From the NCBI GenBank assembly GCA_046732855.1, contig JBKPNX010000007.1, positions 1-64,000 of the forward strand: a stretch of 64,000 bases of DNA, given 5' to 3'. Position 1 is the stretch's first letter. The number at the start of each line of letters is the position of its first letter. The notes under the pieces were generated by a model. That model was not told the DNA's origin. It searched no databases and worked only from the letters and a program-made list of their open reading frames with translations. Position numbers and translations under genes: made by a program. Shown here piece by piece: positions 55,402-62,539 of this stretch. The stretch is from JBKPNX01 sp046732855. GTDB taxonomy: Bacteria; Pseudomonadota; Alphaproteobacteria; Geminicoccales; Geminicoccaceae.

Positions 55402-57840
55402 GTGCCCCTGCGCCTTGGATGGAGGGATTCTCCACTGACCGCTCTTATGGTTGCAGCGCTCGTCGGAAGCGTTTCGCCGGCAACCGCGCAGAGCAGCCTC
55501 AGCCCCGGCTACGCCGCGGCCAACGCCAGGTACTCTCCCGCCGAGCAGGCCGGACGGGAAATCTGGTTCTTCGCGACCGCCTTCAACGACCGCTTCTTCA
55601 CCTATTCGTACCCGCAGCGCCTCGGCGCAACGATCGATTGGTACCTGGTGCTCGGCGCCAAGCACAAGAACGACCTGTTTCAGGCCTGGGGCGCCATCCC
55701 CGATCCCGACTGCTGCGTTCCCGGCGACCCGAACTGCCCGGCCGCGAGCCTGGACGAAACGTTCGGCTTCCAGTGGTGCCCGGGCGACGACGAGCTCCTG
55801 CAGCATGTCGGCAAGGAGGGCTATCGCGATCCCGCCTGCGATTTTCAGGACGCCCCGTTCGACACGACCACGCCCCACGGGGCGGTTGATCAACGCCAGA
55901 GCGCTTGCGATCTTCGGTTCGGCACCTCGACCGGGGCGCTCGGCCTACGCAAGTTCCCGAACCCGCGCTTCGACCGCGCCAAGTGGCTGGCGCTGAACGG
56001 CTCGCTGGGCTCCTGGGACGGCTACCGGCAGATGCTCTCGGGCGATCCAGATGACCCGGACTCGCGCGTCAACCGGTTGTTCGACGGCTCGATCGAACCG
56101 CCGTTCCGGATCGGGATGGCGTGCGGCGCCTGCCACATCGCCTACAATCCGCTCAATCCGCCGGCCGACCCGAACCATCCGAACTGGGACAACATCGACG
56201 GGCTGGTCGGCAACCAGTACAGCCGCGTCTCCAACCTGCTGGGCTCGGGCATGTCGCCGCGCCGCCTCGAGTGGCAGCTGATCGCCCGCGCCCGGCCGGG
56301 CATCGTCGACACCTCGGCGCTGCCGATGGACCTCGCCTCGAACCCGGGCACGATGAACGCGATCATCAACTTCGCCAAGCGGCCGGTGCACGAGCACCGG
56401 ATCCTGAAGTGGCGCATGGCGGGGAGCTGTCCGGCGAACGCCGACGAGACGGTCTGCTGGTGCGAGCCGGGCCGACAGGGAAAGTGCTGGGAGCGTAGCG
56501 AACAGACCGAGTTCGTGCCGAACATCCTTAAGGGCGGCGAGGACTCGGTCGGGGTCAACGAGGCGATCCAGAGGGTTTACTTCAACATCGGGTCCTGCGC
56601 CGAGCAGTGCTGGATGAACCACATACCCGACCTGCGCGCGGTGGACCCCACCCAGCGCAATTACGGCCAGACGCCGTTCGACGTCGGCCAGTGCCGGCGC
56701 GACTGCGCGAGCTTCCGGGCGATTGAGGACCGCCTGAGCGATGTCAAGGCGTTCTTCCTCAGCGCCCGGCCGACCGACTTGTGGCGCGCCCGAGGGTATG
56801 CCGATCCGCGCGATCTCGAGATCGCGCTCGACCAGGAATTCTTCGAAGGGGCCGTGCAGGAGGGCCACGACGTGTTCGCCAGGACCTGCGCGCGCTGCCA
56901 TTCCAGCCAGAAGGGGCCCTACGAGAACGTCGACTTTGCCGCGGTCGATCCGAACGATGCCTCGCTCCGGGTCGACTGGCTGGGCAACGACGAGCCGGTG
57001 TTCGCAAGCGAGGTCGGCACCTACCCGGCGCGCGCGCTGCACTCGAATCACATGCAGAGCCGGGTGTGGGAGCAGTACGCCTCGCTCAGCCTCCATGAGC
57101 GCCCGGCCGATCCCAACCGCCAGGAGGTCATGAAGGGCAGCGGCCGGGGCTATTATCGCAACATCTCGCTGCTCTCGGCGTGGGCGCACGCGCCGTTCCT
57201 GCACAACAACGCGATCGGGCCGGAGATCTGCGGCAAGCCGTCCGACCCGGCGGTCGACTTCTACACCTCTCCCTATGTCGACGCCGACGACAAGCCGCTC
57301 GAAAACCCGCCGGCCTGCTGGCCCTACGATCCCAGCGTCGAAGGCCGCTACAAGCTGTACAAGGCGTCGATGGAGATGCTGCTCAACCCCGACCAGCGCG
57401 TCGCGAAGTTGTTCACGCTCGACCAGGACGCGATGGTCGACGTGGCGCCGAAGATCAAGATCGGGGATCTCGAGACCGGGCTCAGCCTGCGCGTCCCCAA
57501 AGGCTTCCCGGCGGTCATGCTGAACAGCCTGCGCTATCAGGACCTGCTGCAGGATGTGGTGTTGGCGGCGCGCGATTCGGCCAAACTCGACCGTAAGTAC
57601 GCGACGCTGCTGACCCCGGAGCAGCTCGCCGAGCTCAAGCAAGGTCTCGGCCAGATCCGGCAGGAGCTGCTCGCCAAGCAGGGCTTCATGACGTTCGACA
57701 TCACCGCGGTGCAGAGCGACTTCATCCAGCGCTACTACTCGAACGTGCTGGAGCGCATCGAGAACGCCGGGCACCGCTTCGGCGAGAACCTGTCGGACCG
57801 AGAGAAGCAGGCGCTGATCGCCTTCGTGGCGACGCTGTGA
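55402..57840 (+). CDS. Large exported di-haem c-type cytochrome (RoxA/cytochrome c peroxidase-like)
   Basis: The 812-residue protein starts at GTG 55402 behind TGGAGG and has a signal peptide ending SPATAQ. Two haem c sites are present, CGACH at 241-245 and CARCH at 496-500. A C-terminal segment YYRNISLLSAWAHAPFLHNNAIG (about 575-600) resembles the distal-His part of MauG, cytochrome c peroxidase and RoxA/RoxB. It is also cysteine-rich outside the haem sites (CCVPGDPNC, CWCEPGRQGKC, CAEQC, CRRDC), suggesting several disulfides. Size and layout exceed ordinary peroxidases. It opens a run of same-strand genes ending in a DyP peroxidase, so it is probably an oxidase or oxygenase with an extracytoplasmic substrate. 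The family assignment is by architecture only. Confidence 0.75.
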   Translation: MPLRLGWRDSPLTALMVAALVGSVSPATAQSSLSPGYAAANARYSPAEQAGREIWFFATAFNDRFFTYSYPQRLGATIDWYLVLGAKHKNDLFQAWGAIPDPDCCVPGDPNCPAASLDETFGFQWCPGDDELLQHVGKEGYRDPACDFQDAPFDTTTPHGAVDQRQSACDLRFGTSTGALGLRKFPNPRFDRAKWLALNGSLGSWDGYRQMLSGDPDDPDSRVNRLFDGSIEPPFRIGMACGACHIAYNPLNPPADPNHPNWDNIDGLVGNQYSRVSNLLGSGMSPRRLEWQLIARARPGIVDTSALPMDLASNPGTMNAIINFAKRPVHEHRILKWRMAGSCPANADETVCWCEPGRQGKCWERSEQTEFVPNILKGGEDSVGVNEAIQRVYFNIGSCAEQCWMNHIPDLRAVDPTQRNYGQTPFDVGQCRRDCASFRAIEDRLSDVKAFFLSARPTDLWRARGYADPRDLEIALDQEFFEGAVQEGHDVFARTCARCHSSQKGPYENVDFAAVDPNDASLRVDWLGNDEPVFASEVGTYPARALHSNHMQSRVWEQYASLSLHERPADPNRQEVMKGSGRGYYRNISLLSAWAHAPFLHNNAIGPEICGKPSDPAVDFYTSPYVDADDKPLENPPACWPYDPSVEGRYKLYKASMEMLLNPDQRVAKLFTLDQDAMVDVAPKIKIGDLETGLSLRVPKGFPAVMLNSLRYQDLLQDVVLAARDSAKLDRKYATLLTPEQLAELKQGLGQIRQELLAKQGFMTFDITAVQSDFIQRYYSNVLERIENAGHRFGENLSDREKQALIAFVATL

Positions 57841-57857
57841 GCCTGAGGAGGACGGAC

Positions 57858-58829
57858 ATGCTCAAACGTCTCGTGCTCGCGGTCATCGTCCTGGTGATCG
57901 CCGTGGCCGCCGCTGCCGCCGGCTGGTGGATGTGGCCTCGCGAGCAGACCCAGGCCGCCGAGCGCCCCGATGTACCGTTCGCGCCGCTGGTCGACGAGCG
58001 GCTCAAGGATCCGGATAACCCGACCAAGGTCTTCCGGGTCGATTTCGCGCGCATCGAGCACGATGTGCCGCTGTCGCGCTCCGACCGGGCCAAGCTCACG
58101 CCTGCCAATCTCAGGACTCTACAACAGGAGGAAGTCGACCAGATCTACGGTCGGCTGACCGCGGGGCCGATCCCGGATGGCGCCTATCAGGGCGATCTGT
58201 TCTTCTCCCGCGGCGAGAGCATGCGCCCTCGTCTCGAGGAGATCCTGGGCGGGATCGGCGGGCGAGTCGCGGCCGAGAAGGTTGAGCTGCTCGAGCGTGT
58301 CGGCCGCACGCTGTGGAAGGGCAAGCTGTTCGACCGCCAGCAGCTCGTGCTGCGCAACTTCATCGAGGATTTCAAGCCGCTCGAGCCGCTGATCGACGAT
58401 CCTTCCGCGCTGATGACCGCGGAGATGCCGCGCCGCGGCTTCCCCGGGCGGTTCCTGCCCAAGACCAGCGTCTGGCTCCTGTTCCCGGCCAAGCTGTACT
58501 GCGGCCAGAGCCTGCTGGATGGGCGCCGGGAGTCGGTGATCGTGGACTATCTGTTCGGCGACGAGATCCAGGGTTACCAGGCGAGCCCGGACAGCCTGGC
58601 CGGGCGGGGCGGCTTGCGCATCCGCGACGAGATCCGGATGGTCCGGCCGGGCTTCTATCTTGGGCGCGCGTACGCCAATCGCGCCTTCCTGCTGAACTTC
58701 ACGCTTTACAACCCGGAGGTCGCCGACACGGGTAACGAGGGCTTCGCCAAGGGCGAGTCGATCGTCGAGGACTGCTGGCCCGGCGAGCAGGCGATTCCGA
58801 AGACGATTCAACAGGCGGCGGCGCGGTGA
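57858..58829 (+). CDS. Membrane-anchored protein carrying a shared unnamed domain
   Basis: ATG 57858 follows GAGGAGG and gives 323 residues: an N-terminal membrane anchor (about 4-27), then a periplasmic domain. Residues about 85-310 share a pattern with the 164-residue protein encoded 1.9 kb downstream: PIPDG at 104-108, then LWKGKLFD, LRN, a lysine-tyrosine strand (AKLYCGQSLLDG), SVIVDYL, IRDEIRMVRPGFYLGRAY (from 255) and a final hydrophobic strand. This copy has about 60 extra residues between the early and late blocks. No catalytic motif is evident. It begins 17 bases after the cytochrome gene and is surely co-transcribed with it. Confidence 0.75.
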   Translation: MLKRLVLAVIVLVIAVAAAAAGWWMWPREQTQAAERPDVPFAPLVDERLKDPDNPTKVFRVDFARIEHDVPLSRSDRAKLTPANLRTLQQEEVDQIYGRLTAGPIPDGAYQGDLFFSRGESMRPRLEEILGGIGGRVAAEKVELLERVGRTLWKGKLFDRQQLVLRNFIEDFKPLEPLIDDPSALMTAEMPRRGFPGRFLPKTSVWLLFPAKLYCGQSLLDGRRESVIVDYLFGDEIQGYQASPDSLAGRGGLRIRDEIRMVRPGFYLGRAYANRAFLLNFTLYNPEVADTGNEGFAKGESIVEDCWPGEQAIPKTIQQAAAR

Positions 58830-58854
58830 CCGCGGAGGCGGCCCGGAGCCATCC

Positions 58855-60642
58855 TTGCGCGTCGTCCTCGCGGCCGCCGTCGCCGCCACTCTCGCGCTGA
58901 ACGGAGCAGCGGCAGCACCGGGTCCGATGCACCTGGTCGATCCGGCAGACCCGGGGCCGAACCTGCCGCCGACCGGGCGCTCAGTGTTCGACGAGCTGTT
59001 TGAGATCAGCCCGCCCGGGACTTCTCGCCCCGACGCCCGCTACGCCTTGCCCTTCCCGTTCGAGCGCCTGCTCGATCAGCTGAACGCGCGGATCGCGCCA
59101 GCCCAGGCGACGACCGTCCTGATCCCGCTCGGTCGCTCCCTGCAACGCTTCGCTGCCGACCCCGACTACTTTAGCTCGCCCCGGGTCGTCGTCGCGGTCA
59201 CGGAGGATCGCGGTGCCCCCGACCGCGCGCGCCTGAAGGACCGGCTGTATCTTGGCTACCAGGAGCGCGCGGGCGAGATCGAGGTAATCAGCTACAACGA
59301 GGCAGCCGGCCGCTTCGAGTTCCAGCTCGTCGACTACCGTCCGGGCAGCATCCCCAAAGTCGAATACGCCGAGCGGTTCATATGCGTGGCCTGCCACCAG
59401 GGCCATGGCCCGATCTTTCCCACCGCGGTCTGGAACGAGACCAATGCCGACCCGGAGATTGCGGCGCGGCTCGCGACGCTGGGCGGGAGCTTCCATGGCG
59501 CGCCAACCGGAGGCGGCGTGGATCGCGCTGACGCGTTCGACCGGTCCACCGATCGCGCCGCGAGGCTCGCCTTCGCGAACGCGCTTTGGGCGACCGGCTG
59601 TGGCGAGTCGGACGAGGCGGAGGCGGTGGAGTGCCGCGCTGGGCTGTTGCTCGCGGCCCTGCGCTATCGCCTGGGCGGGGAGCGGACGCCTTGGCGCGCC
59701 GACGATGTGCAGGCCGCAGCGCTGGCCGATCGTCTCGACCGGCGCCTTGCGCAGGTGGCGCCGGCCGGGCTGGGCGCACCGAGCCCCGATCTGCCGAACC
59801 GGACGCCGCTCGCTGAGATCGTAGCGGGCGTCGCTCCCGACGCGGCGGTGGATCCCGATGGCGTGTTCGAGCCCAGCCTGCGGCGGGAGCCCATCGTCTT
59901 CTGGGCGCCGTCGAATTCGCCCGCGGTACACCTTGCGACCGGGGTCGGCGATGTCGCAGCGGGGTTCGCCGACGCCGACATCCGGTGGCTCGACGTCTGC
60001 CTGACTGCTCTCTCTGCGCCCGGTGCCGAGAAGATCACACTTGAGCGAAGTCGCTGCCGGGCCCGCGACATCGCTCGCGGTGCTGACCGCCACGAGATCA
60101 GGCTCGCCTGCGGCGATGGGGCGACGGCGGGAAGCGCAACGACGCTCGTGGGCTATGTCACGCTCGAGCACGGCGCGCCCACGGGCGGGGTGATCAGCTC
60201 GCTGAGCGTCGATGGCCGGCCACAGCTATCGCGACTGATCGTGGCCGGAGGTGCCCGCTCGGGGGATGCGAGCGCCGGTGCGCTCGAGCTGTCATTGCGG
60301 GAAGCCGGTCTCGGCTTGGCGGCCCGCCTCCCTGGCGGCGAGCGCCTGACGCCCGTCGTTCTCCGGCTCGCAGAGGGCGAGGCAGCCGAGATCGAGTTCG
60401 GGCTCGTCGACGACCTTGCGCCGCTGCGTGGCGCGGTCTCGCGCATGGTTGAGGCTGCAGGCGCCGATCCGGGCGCCGCGCTGGGCACGGGCCCGCTGCG
60501 GCGGCGGGCCGTACTGGCCGAGCTTTCGGCAGCGCTCAGTGACGGAGCCGCGACACCGCAACCCGAAATGTCAGTCGGACGAGACCAACTCGCCTTTTCT
60601 ATGCAATCTCGCGCCGAGTGTCGTATCGTGCCGCAGAACTGA
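58855..60642 (+). CDS. Secreted protein with one haem c binding motif
   Basis: The start is a TTG at 58855, with CGGAG six bases upstream; the product of 595 residues then begins with a normal signal peptide (VVLAAAVAATLALNGAAAA). A single haem c site CVACHQGHG lies at 177-181. Residues 1-170 are strand/helix mixed (YALPFPFERLLDQLNARI, LIPLGRSLQRFA), and the C-terminal half (about 330-595) is strand-rich and Ala/Gly-rich with two further cysteines. I do not recognise the family. It sits 25 bases after the previous gene in the cytochrome/peroxidase cluster and could pass electrons between the di-haem protein and another partner. Confidence 0.7.
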   Translation: MRVVLAAAVAATLALNGAAAAPGPMHLVDPADPGPNLPPTGRSVFDELFEISPPGTSRPDARYALPFPFERLLDQLNARIAPAQATTVLIPLGRSLQRFAADPDYFSSPRVVVAVTEDRGAPDRARLKDRLYLGYQERAGEIEVISYNEAAGRFEFQLVDYRPGSIPKVEYAERFICVACHQGHGPIFPTAVWNETNADPEIAARLATLGGSFHGAPTGGGVDRADAFDRSTDRAARLAFANALWATGCGESDEAEAVECRAGLLLAALRYRLGGERTPWRADDVQAAALADRLDRRLAQVAPAGLGAPSPDLPNRTPLAEIVAGVAPDAAVDPDGVFEPSLRREPIVFWAPSNSPAVHLATGVGDVAAGFADADIRWLDVCLTALSAPGAEKITLERSRCRARDIARGADRHEIRLACGDGATAGSATTLVGYVTLEHGAPTGGVISSLSVDGRPQLSRLIVAGGARSGDASAGALELSLREAGLGLAARLPGGERLTPVVLRLAEGEAAEIEFGLVDDLAPLRGAVSRMVEAAGADPGAALGTGPLRRRAVLAELSAALSDGAATPQPEMSVGRDQLAFSMQSRAECRIVPQN

Positions 60643-60705
60643 GGAGCAAGGCTGCGGCCCATGCGAGCTCGTACATAGGAACTGTCAGTCAGGGGGTGGG
60701 CGACG

Positions 60706-61200
60706 ATGGCCACGAAAGCCACGCAATCAGCAGCGCGCGATCCTCATGCTGAAGCGGGAACAGCGACAATGCCCTATGACGTGCAGCGGCTGCTGAAAAT
60801 GTCCCAAGCGCAGCTCGATGAGCTGTTCACCAGCAGCGAGCCCGGCGACATTCCCGATGGTGAGGCGACCGGAACGGCGATCGTCGCCCCCGGCACCACC
60901 TTCAGCCCGGACATAGCGAAGTTCATCAACCTCTTCGCCTGGCAGGGCAAGGTTTTCGACGCCAAGAACGGGGTCCTCAGGAACAAAATACTGCCGCTCG
61001 GCCTCAATGCCATCATCGCCAAGGTCTACAAGGCGCAAAGCTGGCTCGATGGCGAGGAATGCATCGTGCTCGATTACTCCGAGACCTCGCTGGTCGCGCA
61101 CTGGATCCGCGACGAGATCCGGGAGATCAGCCCCGGCGTGTATCTGGGCAAGGTCTACTGGGGCAAGCAGCGCCTGATCGACTTTGCCCTACAGTTCTAG
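60706..61200 (+). CDS. 164-residue protein with the same unnamed domain as its neighbour
   Basis: This short protein has no signal peptide or membrane helix. Residues about 25-164 match the domain of the membrane-anchored protein encoded at 57858: IPDG at 49-52, FAWQGKVFD, GVLRNKI, AKVYKAQSWLDGEECIVLDYS, IRDEIREISPGVYLGKVY (from 134) and LIDFALQF. The conserved aromatic, Asp and Lys positions suggest a ligand-binding barrel, but no catalytic residues stand out. Its presence in both a membrane-anchored and a soluble form within one cluster is notable. Function unknown. Confidence 0.75.
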   Translation: MATKATQSAARDPHAEAGTATMPYDVQRLLKMSQAQLDELFTSSEPGDIPDGEATGTAIVAPGTTFSPDIAKFINLFAWQGKVFDAKNGVLRNKILPLGLNAIIAKVYKAQSWLDGEECIVLDYSETSLVAHWIRDEIREISPGVYLGKVYWGKQRLIDFALQF

Positions 61201-61228
61201 TCCGCAGCTCGAAGGCTGGACGAGCCAC

Positions 61229-62539
61229 ATGACGCCGCAATCGAGCTTCATGGTCCTGGCGCCGATTGCCGCGGGTCGGGAGCAGGAGCTGCATGATCTG
61301 CTCGCCTCGATGAACCAGCGACACCAGCCCGGGGTGGCCGACCCCGAGAACGCTGTGGTTCCGTTCGGCCAGTTCGAGCGCCTGCATTTCGCCCGTTTCG
61401 TCATCCTCGAGGCGCCGACTGCCGAAGACATCACGATCTACGGCCTCCCCCCTGCGAAGTGGCAGACGTCGCTGGCATTCCTGGGCGATTTCGATGGCCC
61501 AGCTGATGCCTTCTTGGACGATCTGGTCAGCCGGGCTGGCGCCGGTCTGCGCCAAGTCTTTGCGTTTTGTCAGGACTTCTCGCCCGAGAGCGACGTTCTC
61601 GAGTGGATGAAGCGGCACGAGCAGCCCTCGGCGGCGAGTTACGTCAACTGGATCGGGCGCACCGTGGTGCAGATCCACGAGGAGCACGCCCTCCATCGCG
61701 CGCTGGTCGATCACCTGCAAAACGGCGCTGCCGTTGGATCTGATGGCGAGAGCCCGGTCGCACTGCATGACCGGCTGGTCAGCTTCGTCGATGCCGAGCA
61801 GCAAGCTGGCCGCCTGGCGCTCACGCCGGAAGCGCCCACGCCGCTTGGCTGGCGTCTGCGCAACGCTCTCGACAAGATCAGCGTGCAGATAGCTCTGCTG
61901 CTGCTCGCGCCCTTCCTGCTGATCGCCTCGCCGCTGCTCGTCTACCAGCTGCGCTCGCGCGAGAAGGCCGATCCCGAAATCGCGCCTCGCCCGGAGGGCG
62001 CGTACGTCCGGCGCGCCGCCGAGATCGAAGACTACGCCATCACCAATCAGTTCACCGTGTTCGGCGACATCAAACCCGGCCGCTTCCGTCTTTGGACCAC
62101 GATGTTCCTGCTCTGGCTCCTCAACTATTCGACGCGTCACATCTTCAATCGCGGCTATCTGACCCGCGTGCGCACCATTCACTTCGCCCGCTGGGTGCTG
62201 ATGAATGACCGGAAGCGCGCATTCTTCGCGAGCAACTATGATGGCAGCGTCGAGAGCTACATGGACGACTTCATCAACCGGGTGGCCTGGGGGATCAACC
62301 TGGTCTTCAGCAATTTCGTCGGCTACCCGAGAACCGACTGGCTGATCAAGGGCGGCGCCAGGAACGAGCAGGTGTACAAGCGCCTGCTCCGGCGGCATCA
62401 GCAGCCAACCGACGTCTGGTACAACGCCTATCCGGGTCTCTCCGTGGTCGATCTCGAGCGCAACACTCGGATCCGCGAGGGCATTGAGCGCAGGCCGATC
62501 ACCGACAGGGAGGCGAGGGAATGGCTGAGCCTCCTGTGA
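61229..62539 (+). CDS. Membrane protein with an internally duplicated domain
   Basis: From ATG 61229 the product is 436 residues. An N-terminal domain (about 1-165) has LHFARFVIL at 52-60 followed by FLGDFDG and FLDDLVSRAG. One or two membrane helices lie at about 220-242 (IALLLLAPFLLIASPLLV) and 290-305. A C-terminal domain then repeats the pattern: IHFARWVLM at 317-325, then NYDG, YMDDFINRVAWGINLVFSNF. The two halves look like tandem copies of one ferredoxin-like fold, as seen in EthD-type and DyP proteins. The stop overlaps the DyP peroxidase start by 19 bases, so the two are coupled. Confidence 0.72.
   Translation: MTPQSSFMVLAPIAAGREQELHDLLASMNQRHQPGVADPENAVVPFGQFERLHFARFVILEAPTAEDITIYGLPPAKWQTSLAFLGDFDGPADAFLDDLVSRAGAGLRQVFAFCQDFSPESDVLEWMKRHEQPSAASYVNWIGRTVVQIHEEHALHRALVDHLQNGAAVGSDGESPVALHDRLVSFVDAEQQAGRLALTPEAPTPLGWRLRNALDKISVQIALLLLAPFLLIASPLLVYQLRSREKADPEIAPRPEGAYVRRAAEIEDYAITNQFTVFGDIKPGRFRLWTTMFLLWLLNYSTRHIFNRGYLTRVRTIHFARWVLMNDRKRAFFASNYDGSVESYMDDFINRVAWGINLVFSNFVGYPRTDWLIKGGARNEQVYKRLLRRHQQPTDVWYNAYPGLSVVDLERNTRIREGIERRPITDREAREWLSLL

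Noticed and set aside
55945..57774. A 609-codon open frame antisense to the di-haem cytochrome gene
   Set aside because: Composition is a Val/Asp/Arg-rich mirror of the real gene, with no recognisable motif or ribosome binding site.
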